A DNA stretch of 44,724 bases from the NCBI RefSeq assembly GCF_017813245.1, contig NZ_JAGIQL010000043.1:1-44724 (forward strand). The letters run 5' to 3'. The notes under the pieces were generated by a model that saw nothing but the letters and a program-made list of their open reading frames with translations, ran no database searches and was not told where the DNA came from. Made by a program: the position numbers and the translations under genes. This stretch comes from Streptomyces montanisoli. Lineage in GTDB: Bacteria > Actinomycetota > Actinomycetes > Streptomycetales > Streptomycetaceae. The first letter of the stretch is position 1. Every line of letters starts with the position of its first letter. Of this stretch, positions 33,143 to 41,640 are shown in pieces.

Positions 33143-33877
33143 ATGGGAGCGGAGCAGGAGGTCACGGTGGACTGCCCGGCCTGCGGGCGCAGACACCACT
33201 ACGCGCCGCGGGCGTACGCCTGCGCCTGCGGCGCCCCGGTGGCGCCGCCACTGACGGCCGAGGCGCGCCCCGAGGCGGTGCCGCGGCGGTCGTGGACGGA
33301 CGAGTGGGTCGTCGTGCGCTGCGCGGCCTGCGGACGGGACGGGCACTGGCCGCAGCCCGAGGTCGACTGCCCGTGCGGCACGATGCTGCGCATACCCGTA
33401 CGGCTCCCCGGCCACCCCGTACCGCGTGACTGGCCGCCGCACGACTGGTCGCCCCGCCCGTCCCACATACCGCTGCCGCGCACCGCGGCCGCGCCGAGGC
33501 CGGCGTTCCGTCCGCTGACGATCCGCACGGCGCGCGACGCCGTCACGGCGGCCGGCCTCTACCTGCGCTGGCTCGGCTACCACGGCGTGGTGGCCGCGGA
33601 GCAGCGTCCCGAGTCCGGCATCGACCTGCGCGGCCCCGAGGTCGTCGCCCAGGTCGACCCGACGACGACCCGCACCCCGCTGCGGGCCGTGGAGTGCGTC
33701 TGGCTGTACGGGATGCAGGACGCGGCCGTCGGGGTGCTGTTCTCGCTCGCGGGCTACGCGGACGACGCGCGCGCCCGCGCCGACGAGCTGGGCGTGCCGC
33801 TGTTCGTCATGGACCTCACGGGCACCCCGCAGCCGGTCAACGCGCCCGCGGACGACCTCCTGTCGTCGGAGGTCTGA
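33143..33877 (+). CDS. Zinc-ribbon protein with degenerate Mrr-like nuclease domain
   Basis: A 244-residue protein. Residues 1 to about 90 hold two Cys4 ribbons: CPACGRR...CACG and CAACGRD...CPCG. After a Pro-rich linker, the C-terminal ~110 residues follow the restriction-endonuclease (Mrr/PD-(D/E)XK) order: a helix YLRWLGYHGV, the Asp strand SGIDLRG, the core strand VVAQVD where QVD replaces the usual (E/Q)xK, then GVLFSLAGYADDARARADELGVPLFVMD. The missing Lys suggests binding or sensing rather than cutting. The ATG at 33143 has GGGGG upstream. It is divergent from gcl, whose operators lie between them. Function unknown; the domain call is from pattern only. Confidence 0.65.
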   Translation: MGAEQEVTVDCPACGRRHHYAPRAYACACGAPVAPPLTAEARPEAVPRRSWTDEWVVVRCAACGRDGHWPQPEVDCPCGTMLRIPVRLPGHPVPRDWPPHDWSPRPSHIPLPRTAAAPRPAFRPLTIRTARDAVTAAGLYLRWLGYHGVVAAEQRPESGIDLRGPEVVAQVDPTTTRTPLRAVECVWLYGMQDAAVGVLFSLAGYADDARARADELGVPLFVMDLTGTPQPVNAPADDLLSSEV

Positions 33878-33916
33878 CGGGCGGCGAGGCCTGGCGGGAC
33901 GAGGGCGCGGGCGTGC

Positions 33917-34516
33917 TCACTTGGACAGGACGTTGGCCCCGATGATGAACAGGCCGAGCAGCACGTCCGCGCAGCCCACGCGGCACGCGGCCGCCCAGCG
34001 CTGCCCCGCCACCCTCGCGGCCCACAGCCCCCAGCCGAACAGCGCCACGGTGTTGACGACGAGCGCCACGTCCAGCGCGCCGTCCTCGCTCCACCAGCCC
34101 GCGTAGGCGCCGAGGAGCGCGGCGACCGTCGGCATCGCCGCGGCGAGCAGCGGCCACTCCGTCAGCACCGACCACACCGTGCCGGGCCGCACCTTTCCGC
34201 GCACGATCTCGCGGTGGGCGATGGCGTGCGCGTAGCCGTGCGCCGCGGTGGCGGCCAGCGCCGCCACGAACACCCACAGGGCGTCATAGCCGGGGTCGGG
34301 TGGTCCGCCCTCGTTGCCGAGCGCCGCCGCCAGCGCGCTGGCCAGCACGGATCCGTACACACCGCCGAACAGCAGCCGCTGCAGGGGCTCTCGGCGGCGC
34401 CCCGTCCACTGACCGTGCGACCACCCGGCGGGCTCGGCGGGCGCCCCGTCGCGTGGTGCCTCTCCGCCGCGTGCTTCACCGCTGGACGTCTCGTCGCCGG
34501 GGGTGTCGGACAACAC
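33917..34516 (-). CDS. Hypothetical integral membrane protein
   Basis: A 199-residue protein of unknown family. A hydrophilic, Glu/Gly/Pro-rich N-terminus of about 45 residues precedes roughly five hydrophobic segments, among them YGSVLASALAAALG, ALWVFVAALAATAAHGYAHA, LLAAAMPTVAALLGAYAGW, VALVVNTVALFGWGLWA and VGCADVLLGLFIIGANVL. The loop HGYAHAIAHREI contains three His that could bind metal or substrate. The ATG at 34516 has GGAGG nearby. It is divergent from the GNAT gene. Confidence 0.75.
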   Translation of the reverse strand: MLSDTPGDETSSGEARGGEAPRDGAPAEPAGWSHGQWTGRRREPLQRLLFGGVYGSVLASALAAALGNEGGPPDPGYDALWVFVAALAATAAHGYAHAIAHREIVRGKVRPGTVWSVLTEWPLLAAAMPTVAALLGAYAGWWSEDGALDVALVVNTVALFGWGLWAARVAGQRWAAACRVGCADVLLGLFIIGANVLSK

Positions 34517-34608
34517 CGCCTCCTTCGGGAACGCGCGCGGGCCGGCGCCGCCCGCGCCGGTGACGATGTAACAGCAGGGGACGTGCGTCGTGCCGTAGGC
34601 TCCCCGGC

Positions 34609-35124
34609 ATGTTCATACGACTGGCCACCCGCGACGACCTGGCCGCCATCCCCGAGATCGAGCTCGCCGCGGGCGAGCTGTTCCGGGCGGCCGGCATGGA
34701 CGAGGTGGCCGGGCACGCTCCCCCGTCGCCCGAGGTGCTGGAGGGCTACCGCGACGCGGGCCGCGCCTGGGTGGGCGTCGACGGCACGGGCCGGCCCGTC
34801 GCCTTCCTCCTGCACGAGGACCCCGACGGAGCCGAAGGCGCCGCGCACATCGAACAGGTGTCGGTCCACCCGGCGGCCGCGCGCCGCGGGCTCGGCCGCG
34901 CGCTCATCGACCACCTGGGCGAGCGGACGGGGCGGCCGCTGACCCTGACGACGTTCGCGGACGTCCCCTGGAATGGGCCGTACTACGCGCGCCTCGGCTT
35001 CCGCGTCCTGGACGCGGGCGAGATGACCGAAGGGCTGCGCGAGATCAGGCGCGAGGAGGCGGCGATGGGCCTCGACGCGTGGCCGCGCGTGTGCATGCGC
35101 AGGGAGGCGGGCGCACGGGCGTGA
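34609..35124 (+). CDS. GNAT family N-acetyltransferase
   Basis: A 171-residue Gcn5-related acetyltransferase. The N-terminus FIRLATRDDLAAIPEIE is typical, the acetyl-CoA motif A is HIEQVSVHPAAARRGLGRALIDHL, and the C-terminal YYARLGFRVLDAGEM closes the fold. The acceptor substrate cannot be read. Start at the ATG at 34609. It is convergent with the NTF2-like gene. Confidence 0.88.
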   Translation: MFIRLATRDDLAAIPEIELAAGELFRAAGMDEVAGHAPPSPEVLEGYRDAGRAWVGVDGTGRPVAFLLHEDPDGAEGAAHIEQVSVHPAAARRGLGRALIDHLGERTGRPLTLTTFADVPWNGPYYARLGFRVLDAGEMTEGLREIRREEAAMGLDAWPRVCMRREAGARA

Positions 35125-35151
35125 CGGGGCGCGGCGCGGCGGCCGGCGCGG

Positions 35152-35544
35152 TCAGCCGTCCCACCCCATGTCCCCCGCGGTGAACGCGGTGCCCTGGGTG
35201 AAGTAGAGCTGCCAGCCGGCCTCGTCCGTCCTGCGCCACAGCGAGCTGCGGTGCACCCGCCGCTCCCTGACGTTGAGGTCGAACGTCAGCAGCACCAGAT
35301 CGGGCGCGAGCTCCCTGGCCACCATCCCGCTGACCGTGCCCGGCGTGGTGGTGCGCGCCCACTCCCTCAGCTCCTCGATGTAGGACTGGCGGTCCCACGA
35401 CCTGCCGGAGGAGCCGAACGAGCGGAACGCCGGGTGCAGCAGCTCCCCGAGCAGCCTCGGGGAGCTGAAGACCGCCGGATCGAGGAAGCACAGTTCACCC
35501 TCGATGGCCGCGGTCGCCGGGTCCGGTGCGTCACCATTGCTCAC
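35152..35544 (-). CDS. NTF2-like (DUF4440) protein
   Basis: A 130-residue NTF2-fold protein. The pattern IEGELCFLDPAVFSSPRLLGELLHPAFRSFGSSG, then WDRQSYIEEL and LLTFDLNVRERRVHRSSLWRRTDEAGWQLYFTQGT, fits DUF4440/SnoaL-like proteins, a cone-shaped ligand pocket used by isomerases, hydrolases and tailoring enzymes. The ATG at 35544 is used. Function unknown; it lies 98 bp downstream of nothing coupled to it, with the synthetase gene ending nearby. Confidence 0.75.
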   Translation of the reverse strand: MSNGDAPDPATAAIEGELCFLDPAVFSSPRLLGELLHPAFRSFGSSGRSWDRQSYIEELREWARTTTPGTVSGMVARELAPDLVLLTFDLNVRERRVHRSSLWRRTDEAGWQLYFTQGTAFTAGDMGWDG

Positions 35545-35642
35545 TCATGCCATCCTGCCCGACACACGACCACCACGCGGTCAGGACACCCCCGGACGAG
35601 CGCGCCCGGCGGCGCGCCTCGTCGCGGTGGTGTCGGTCCGTG

Positions 35643-37373
35643 TCAGTCCGCCGCCGGGTCCGAGAAGCGCTCCCTCAGTTCGATCTTCCTGACCTTTCCG
35701 CTCACCGTCATCGGGAACGCGTCCACGACCTCCACCCGCCGCGGGACCTTGTAGTGCGCGAGTTCGCCCTCGCAGAACGCGGCGATCTCCTCGGCGCCCG
35801 GCGGGTCGCCGGCGTCGCGGGGGATCACGCAGGCGAGCACCTCCTCGCCGTAGCGTGCGTCCGGCACGCCCACCACCTGGACGTCGGCGATCTTCGGGTG
35901 CGTGTGCAGGAACTCCTCGACCTCGCGCGGATAGATGTTCTCGCCGCCCCTGATGATCATGTCCTTGATCCGGCCGACGATCTGGACGTAGCCGTCCTCC
36001 CTGATCACCGCCAGGTCCCCGGTGCGCATCCAGCGGGCCGCGTCCACCACCTCGGACGTGTGCGCGGGGTCGCGCCAGTAGCCGAGCATCACGCTGTACC
36101 CGCGGGTGCACAGCTCGCCCGCCTCGCCGCGCCGCAGCGTGACGCCCGTCGCCGGATCGACGACCTTGACCTCGATGTGCGGCAGCGCACGGCCCGCCGT
36201 GCCGGTGCGGCGCTCCAGGTCGTCGTCGGCGCGTGTCTGCGTGGACACCGGGGACGTCTCCGTCATGCCGTAGCAGATGGAGACCTCGGCCATGTTCATC
36301 TCGGCGACGACCCGCTTCATCACCTCGACCGGGCACGGGGATCCCGCCATGATCCCGGTGCGCAGCGAGGACAGGTCGTAGGAGGCGAAGTCCGGCAGGT
36401 CGAGCTCGGCGATGAACATCGTCGGCACGCCGTACAGGGAGGTGCACCGCTCTTGCTGCACGGCGCGCAGCGTGGCGCCCGCGTCGAACGAGGCGGCCGG
36501 GATCACGACGCAGGCGCCGTGCGAGGTGGCGCCCAGGTTTCCCATGACCATGCCGAAGCAGTGGTAGAAGGGGACCGGCAGGCACACCCGGTCGTGCTCG
36601 GTGTACCGCACGGTCTCACCCACGAAGTACCCGTTGTTGAGGATGTTGTGGTGGGAGAGCGTGGCCCCCTTGGGGAAGCCGGTGGTGCCGGACGTGTACT
36701 GGATGTTGATGGGGTCGTCGCAGGACAACTGGGCTTCCCGCTCCTGGAGTTCGCCGACCGTGGCGCCGTCGGCGGCGGACAGTAGCTCGTCCCAGCTCGG
36801 GTCGCCGATGTAGTGCACGGCCCGCAACCCGGGGCAGCGTGGCGCCACGTCCTCGACCATCGCACGGTAGTCGCTCGTGCGGTGCGCGAGCGAGGCCACG
36901 AGCAGGCACACTCCCGACTGGCCGAGGACGAACTCGAGTTCGTGGGCGCGGTACGCCGGGTTGATGTTGACCATGATCGCGCCGATGCGGGCCGTCGCGT
37001 ACTGGACGAGCACCCACTCGGGGCAGTTGATCGCCCAGATGCCCACGCGGTCGCCCTTGGCCACCCCGCGTGCCAGGAGGGCGCGCGCCAGCTCCTCCAC
37101 GTCGGCGCCGAAGCGCGCGTAGGTCCAGCGGCGGCCGGAGGGCACGTCGACGAGCGCCTCGCGGTCCGGGTGCGCGGCGATCGCGCGCGCGAGGTTCTCG
37201 CCGATGGTGTCGCCGAGCAGCGCGGTGGTGCCGGTGCCGTGCGTGTACGCGTACGGCACCGGCGCGCCGGCGTGGACCGTCGTGGTACCGGCGGGGGCCG
37301 TCGTGGTACCGGCGGGGGCCGTCGTGGTACCGGCGTGGGCCGTCGTGGTACCGGCGGGGGTCTGCGATGTCAT
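35643..37373 (-). CDS. FadD-like acyl-CoA synthetase
   Basis: A 576-residue AMP-forming acyl-CoA ligase. Core motifs are INIQYTSGTTGFPKGATLSH (P-loop), ICYGMTETSPVSTQT, WMRTGDLAVIREDGY, IVGRIKDMIIRGGENIYP and the adenylating Lys in MTVSGKVRKIELR. Medium- to long-chain or branched fatty acids are likely substrates, judged from similarity to FadD. The first ~32 residues are a heptad tandem repeat AGTTTxx, encoded by a 21-bp DNA repeat, and lie outside the fold. The ATG at 37373 overlaps the stop of the upstream synthetase gene (ATGA). Confidence 0.92.
   Translation of the reverse strand: MTSQTPAGTTTAHAGTTTAPAGTTTAPAGTTTVHAGAPVPYAYTHGTGTTALLGDTIGENLARAIAAHPDREALVDVPSGRRWTYARFGADVEELARALLARGVAKGDRVGIWAINCPEWVLVQYATARIGAIMVNINPAYRAHELEFVLGQSGVCLLVASLAHRTSDYRAMVEDVAPRCPGLRAVHYIGDPSWDELLSAADGATVGELQEREAQLSCDDPINIQYTSGTTGFPKGATLSHHNILNNGYFVGETVRYTEHDRVCLPVPFYHCFGMVMGNLGATSHGACVVIPAASFDAGATLRAVQQERCTSLYGVPTMFIAELDLPDFASYDLSSLRTGIMAGSPCPVEVMKRVVAEMNMAEVSICYGMTETSPVSTQTRADDDLERRTGTAGRALPHIEVKVVDPATGVTLRRGEAGELCTRGYSVMLGYWRDPAHTSEVVDAARWMRTGDLAVIREDGYVQIVGRIKDMIIRGGENIYPREVEEFLHTHPKIADVQVVGVPDARYGEEVLACVIPRDAGDPPGAEEIAAFCEGELAHYKVPRRVEVVDAFPMTVSGKVRKIELRERFSDPAAD
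37277..37360. repeat. Four 21-bp tandem repeats inside the synthetase gene
   Basis: Units begin at 37277, 37298, 37319 and 37340, nearly identical. They encode the AGTTTAP/AGTTTAH heptads at the N-terminus of the synthetase. Copy number may vary without shifting the frame. Confidence 0.85.
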
Positions 37374-39091
37374 GCCAGGTCCCCTTCCGCGTACTCCGCG
37401 GCGGAGCCCGCCGCGGTGGCCTCGCGCAGCTCGATCCTGCGGATCTTGCCGGACACCGTCTTCGGCAGGTCGGCGAACTCCAGCCGTTTGACGCGCTTGT
37501 AGGGGGCGAGCACGGCGCGCGAGTGCTCGAAGATCGCCTTCGCCGTCTCGGGCCCCGGCTGCCATCCCTCGGCGAGCACGACGTACGCCTTGGGCACGGC
37601 GAGCCGCACGGGGTCGGGCGCCGGCACGACCGCCGCCTCGGCGACCGCCGGGTGTTCCAGCAGGGCGCTCTCCAGCTCGAAGGGGCTGATCTTGTAGTCG
37701 CTGGCCTTGAAGACGTCGTCGGAGCGGCCCACGTAGGTGAGGTAGCCGTCGGCGTCCCTGGCGCCGATGTCGCCGGTGCGGTAGTAGCCGTTGGCCATGG
37801 CCTGGGCCGTGCGCTCCGGATCTCCGTGGTAGCCCGCCATCAGGCCGACGGGCCGGTGCGCGAGATCGAGGCTGATCTCGCCCTCGGCGGCGCCCGGTTC
37901 GCCGGTGACGGGGTCGAGCAGTTCGACGCTGAACCCGGGCAGCGGCCGCCCCATGGAGCCCGCCTTGAGCAGCTGGCCGGGCGAGTTGGCGATCTGCACG
38001 GCCGTCTCGGTCTGGCCGAACCCGTCCCTGATCGTGACGCCCCACTCGCGCCGTACCGTCTCGATGACCTCGGGGTTCAGCGGTTCTCCCGCCGCCACGG
38101 CCTCGCGCGGCGGGGTGCGCAGCTGGGAGAGGTCGGCCTGGATGAGCATCCGCCAGACCGTGGGTGGGGCGCAGAAGCTGGTGACGCCGGCGGCGTCCAT
38201 CTCGGCCATGAGCCGGGTCGCGTCGAAGCGCGTGTAGTTGTGGATGAAGACCGTCGCCTCCGCGTTCCACGGCCCGAAGAGGTTCGACCAGGCGTGTTTG
38301 GCCCAGCCGGGCGAGGCGATGTTCAGGTGGACGTCGCCGGGGCGCAGGCCGATCCAGTACATGGTCGCGAGGTGGCCGATCGGGTACGAGACGTGCGTGT
38401 GCTCGACGAGCTTGGGCCGCGCCGTGGTGCCCGAGGTGAAGTACAGCATCAGCGGGTCGCCCGCCGCGGTGAGGCCCTCGGGACGGAACGACGCGGACGC
38501 GCCGTAGGCGTCCTCGTAGGCGAGCCATCCGTCCGGCGGGGCGCCGGCGCCGACCGCGATGCGCGTGTAGCGCCCGGGCACGCCGTCGAACTTGCCGGTG
38601 TCGGCGGCGCGCACGATCACATGGCGTGCGCGGCCGCGCTCGACCCGGTCGCGGAGGTCGAGCGTGCCGAGGAGCGGGGTCGCGGGGATGACGACGGCGC
38701 GCAGCTTGATGGCGGCGAGGGCCGTCTCCCACAGCTCGACCTGGTTGCCGAGCATCACCACGATGCGGTCGCCGGGCCTGACGCCCTGCTCGCGCAGCCA
38801 GTTGGCGGCCCGGTCGGACGCCTCGGCCATCTCGGGGAAGGTGCGCCGGGTGCGGGTGCCGTCCTCCTCGACGATGTGCAGGCAGTCCCTGTCCCGGTTC
38901 GCCGGATCGGCGGCGATCCGGTCGAACCAGTCGAGTGCCCAGTTGAAGTGGGTCGGGCGGGGCCAGACGAACCCCTCGTACGCGCCCGCGTAGTCCTCGC
39001 GGTGTGCGAGCAGGAAGTCGCGGGCCGCTCTGAACTCACCCGTCGGATCGCCCGGCCGGCCGCCGGGCCCTGTGGTGACGCCTGCCGTCAT
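37370..39091 (-). CDS. AMP-binding synthetase, MACS/acetate-CoA ligase-like
   Basis: A 573-residue adenylate-forming enzyme. Motifs are LMLYFTSGTTARPKLVEHTH, IRDGFGQTETAVQIAN, YYRTGDIGARDADGYL, YVGRSDDVFKASDYKISP and the Lys in KTVSGKIRRIELRE. The N-terminal FNWALDWFDRIAADP and the HAWSNLFGPWNAEAT region resemble medium-chain or aryl acyl-CoA synthetases (MACS group). The ATG at 39091 has GAGGAGG upstream. First gene of a two-gene operon with the FadD-like enzyme, divergent from the GAF-LuxR regulator. Confidence 0.92.
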   Translation of the reverse strand: MTAGVTTGPGGRPGDPTGEFRAARDFLLAHREDYAGAYEGFVWPRPTHFNWALDWFDRIAADPANRDRDCLHIVEEDGTRTRRTFPEMAEASDRAANWLREQGVRPGDRIVVMLGNQVELWETALAAIKLRAVVIPATPLLGTLDLRDRVERGRARHVIVRAADTGKFDGVPGRYTRIAVGAGAPPDGWLAYEDAYGASASFRPEGLTAAGDPLMLYFTSGTTARPKLVEHTHVSYPIGHLATMYWIGLRPGDVHLNIASPGWAKHAWSNLFGPWNAEATVFIHNYTRFDATRLMAEMDAAGVTSFCAPPTVWRMLIQADLSQLRTPPREAVAAGEPLNPEVIETVRREWGVTIRDGFGQTETAVQIANSPGQLLKAGSMGRPLPGFSVELLDPVTGEPGAAEGEISLDLAHRPVGLMAGYHGDPERTAQAMANGYYRTGDIGARDADGYLTYVGRSDDVFKASDYKISPFELESALLEHPAVAEAAVVPAPDPVRLAVPKAYVVLAEGWQPGPETAKAIFEHSRAVLAPYKRVKRLEFADLPKTVSGKIRRIELREATAAGSAAEYAEGDLA

Positions 39092-39166
39092 GTCTCGTCC
39101 TCCTCGTCGCCGGCCGGTCGCCGGACCCCTTACCCGCATCGTGCAATCAGTGATACAGGTCGGGAC

Positions 39167-39182
39167 ACCCCCGTACGGGGGT
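39167..39182. promoter_or_regulatory. 16-bp perfect palindrome between synthetase operon and LuxR gene
   Basis: ACCCCCGTACGGGGGT lies in the 120-bp divergent region and could be the target of the adjacent LuxR-type regulator. Confidence 0.45.
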
Positions 39183-39211
39183 GACGCGGAAGACGCTGGA
39201 GGGACGCGGGC

Positions 39212-40036
39212 GTGACGGTGACGGACGAAGCCCTGGAGATCCGGTCCGCGCTGCTCGCGCTGCGCAGGTCGGCGGGGTTGCCCGTCGCCTTCGGCGGGCT
39301 GCTGCACGACGGGGCGAGCCTCAGGCTCACCGAGCTCACGGGCGCGTCGACGTCCGCGCTGAGCGGGTTGCTCATCTCGTCGGGCAACGGTGTGGGCGGG
39401 CGGGCGGTGGCGCTCGCCAGGCCGTGCGGGGTGGCGGACTACGCCCACGCGCGGCACATCAGCCACGAGTACGACGCGGCGGTGGCGGCGGAGGGGCTGC
39501 GTTCGGTGCTCGCGGTGCCCGTGGTGGTGCGGCGGCGGGTGCGCGGCGTGCTGTACGGCGCCCTCAGGGCGCCGCTGCCGATAGGCGACCGAGTCTTCGA
39601 CGCGGCGGTCGCGGCGGCGCGTGACGTGGAGCAGGCCCTTGCGGTGCGTGACGAGGCGCGGCGCCTGCTGGCCTCGACGCGCGAGCCGGTGGCGGGCCCC
39701 GGGGCGTGGGAGGAGGTGCGGGCCGCGCACGGGGAGCTGCGGGCGCTTGCGCCGCGCGTCGCCGACCCGCACCTGCGGGCGGCGCTGCTCGCGGCGTGCG
39801 CGCGGCTGTCGGGCGCCGCGGCGCCCACCCCCGAGCGCCGGGTGGCGCTGACGCCGCGCGAGGTGGACGTGCTGTCCTGCGTGGCGGCGGGCGCGACGAA
39901 CGCGTCGGCCGCCGAGGCGCTCGGTGTGCGTCCTGAGACGGTGAAGGCCTACCTGCGCTCGGCGATGCGCAAGCTGGGCGCGCACACCCGCCTCGAAGCG
40001 GTCGTGGCGGCCCGGCGCGCGGGGCTGCTGCCGTAG
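39212..40036 (+). CDS. GAF-LuxR transcriptional regulator
   Basis: A 274-residue regulator. Residues about 15-150 form a GAF-like sensor (GLPVAFGGLL...SVLAVPVVVRRRVRGVLYGALR). The C-terminal ~60 residues are a LuxR helix-turn-helix: LTPREVDVLSCVAAGATNASAAEALGV, then RPETVKAYLRSAMRKLGAHTRLEAV. The GTG at 39212 has GGAGGG 8 nt upstream. It is divergent from the two acyl-CoA synthetases, with a perfect palindrome between, so it probably controls them. The signal is unknown. Confidence 0.9.
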   Translation: MTVTDEALEIRSALLALRRSAGLPVAFGGLLHDGASLRLTELTGASTSALSGLLISSGNGVGGRAVALARPCGVADYAHARHISHEYDAAVAAEGLRSVLAVPVVVRRRVRGVLYGALRAPLPIGDRVFDAAVAAARDVEQALAVRDEARRLLASTREPVAGPGAWEEVRAAHGELRALAPRVADPHLRAALLAACARLSGAAAPTPERRVALTPREVDVLSCVAAGATNASAAEALGVRPETVKAYLRSAMRKLGAHTRLEAVVAARRAGLLP

Positions 40037-40359
40037 GTGCGCGCGCCGCGCGCCGCGCGCCGTCGCGGGCGTCACACGGGCCCGTGCCGGAACGGCCCGC
40101 GCCTCGGCGCCCCGTGGCGACGGCCCCGTACCGCGACGACGCTGCTGCTCGTACTGACTGCGGCGCACGCACCATGAGCATCCAGCGGCCCCACTTCTGC
40201 GCAGAGATGATTGAACATGCCCTTGACGCGTCATTTTTGAGCAATTAGCGTCCACGGACAAGTCGTCAAAGACCAGCGACCCACTGCTGCTCCGAGTACC
40301 GGTTGCCGCGGCCCCCACGCGGTTCCGTCTCCCGTCACCGGTTCCCAGAAAGGCTCCGC
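40037..40359 (+). other. Intergenic region upstream of the sugar ABC operon
   Basis: About 320 bp. The first part is very GC-rich (CGCGCC runs after the LuxR stop). The promoter at 40223-40251 lies in an AT-rich patch. I see no gene in it. Confidence 0.6.
40223..40251 (+). promoter_or_regulatory. Promoter of the sugar ABC operon with overlapping palindrome
   Basis: TTGACG (40223-40228), a 17-nt spacer and TAGCGT (40246-40251). The palindrome TGACGCGTCA (40224-40233) overlaps the -35 box and may be an operator. Confidence 0.5.
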
Positions 40360-41640
40360 GTGCGCAGAAGAACCCTCCTCACGGCGGCCGCCACGACCGC
40401 GCTCGCGGCCGGGTGCGGCGGCCCCTCCGCCTCTTCCTCCTCCTCGAAGTCCGGGCGCGGCCGCCTCACCTACGGCGTCTGGGACGTGTACCAGATGGAC
40501 GCCATGCGCCGGGCGGCCAGGGAGTTCGAGAAGACCCGCCCGGGGGTGAGCGTGGACGTGCAGCTCACCCCGAACGGCACGTACTGGACCAAGCTGCGCA
40601 CCGCCTGCACCAGCGGTTCCGCACCGGACGTGTTCTGGATGAACGGCCCCAACTTCGGCCTGTACGCGGACGCCGGCCAGCTCCTGCCCCTGGAGACCAG
40701 CGGTGCGAACGCCGTGCTCGACCCGGACGACTACCCGGCCGACCTGGTCTCGCTCTACCGGTGGAACGGGACGCAGTACGGGGCGCCGAAGGACTTCGAC
40801 ACGGTCGCTCTCTGGTTCAACAAGGAGCTGTTCGACCGGGCGGGCGTCGACCATCCCGACGCGAGCTGGACGTGGCAGGACCTCATCGTCAACGCCCAGC
40901 GGCTGACCGACCGCAAGCGCGGCACGTACGGTCTCGCCGCGCCCGTCTGGGCGCAGGAGTACTACTACGACTCGATAGCCCAGGCCGGCGGCTGGGTGAT
41001 CTCGAAGGACCGCAAGCACTCCGGCTACAGCGACCCGCGCACCCGGGAGGGCCTGCGACTGTGGGTGGACATGATCCACCGGTACAAGGCCTCGCCCACG
41101 CTCCAGCAGCTCACCGACACGGACGCGACACAGATGTTCCAGTCGGGGAAGGTGGCGATGGTGCAGGACGCCTCGTACAACGCGGCCACGTTCTACGCGG
41201 ACCCGGAACTGCGCGCCAAGGTCGACGTGGCACCGCTGGCGAAGGGCAGGCGCCGCGCCACCATCATCCACGGGCTCGCCAACGTCGTGTACGCGCGCAC
41301 CGCCCAGCCCGAACTCGCCCGGGACTTCGTGCGGTTCATGTCGGGCAGGCGTGCCTCGCTGATCCAGGGCAAGTACGGGACGGCCATTCCGGCGCGCAAC
41401 GGAACGCAGCAGACCTGGGCCGACGCCATGCCGCGCTTCGACCTCAAGGTGCACCTGGACGCCGTCGGCTACTCGGTGCCGTACCCGATCTCGACCAACA
41501 CCGCCGCGTGGTCGCACCAGGAACTGCGGTGGCTGGCCCGGGCCTGGAGCGGGGACGAGAGCCTCACCGACGCGACCCGCTCGCTCACCAAGGCGATGGA
41601 CAAACTGCTCGCGCAGGAAGGGAAGGGCGGCGCCCGATGA
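40360..41640 (+). CDS. Sugar ABC transporter solute-binding lipoprotein
   Basis: A 426-residue extracellular binding protein (SBP family 1). A short basic start MRRRTLL and hydrophobic stretch end in the lipobox LAAGC with Cys19, so it is anchored outside the membrane; the twin-Arg RRR may allow Tat export. The body has YGVWDVYQMDAMRRAAREFEK, SAPDVFWMNGPNFG and DFDTVALWFNKELFDRAG, all usual for this family. The GTG at 40360 has GAAAGG upstream; a longer frame from 40303 would bury the signal peptide. The ligand is unknown. The stop overlaps the first permease gene. Confidence 0.93.
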   Translation: MRRRTLLTAAATTALAAGCGGPSASSSSSKSGRGRLTYGVWDVYQMDAMRRAAREFEKTRPGVSVDVQLTPNGTYWTKLRTACTSGSAPDVFWMNGPNFGLYADAGQLLPLETSGANAVLDPDDYPADLVSLYRWNGTQYGAPKDFDTVALWFNKELFDRAGVDHPDASWTWQDLIVNAQRLTDRKRGTYGLAAPVWAQEYYYDSIAQAGGWVISKDRKHSGYSDPRTREGLRLWVDMIHRYKASPTLQQLTDTDATQMFQSGKVAMVQDASYNAATFYADPELRAKVDVAPLAKGRRRATIIHGLANVVYARTAQPELARDFVRFMSGRRASLIQGKYGTAIPARNGTQQTWADAMPRFDLKVHLDAVGYSVPYPISTNTAAWSHQELRWLARAWSGDESLTDATRSLTKAMDKLLAQEGKGGAR

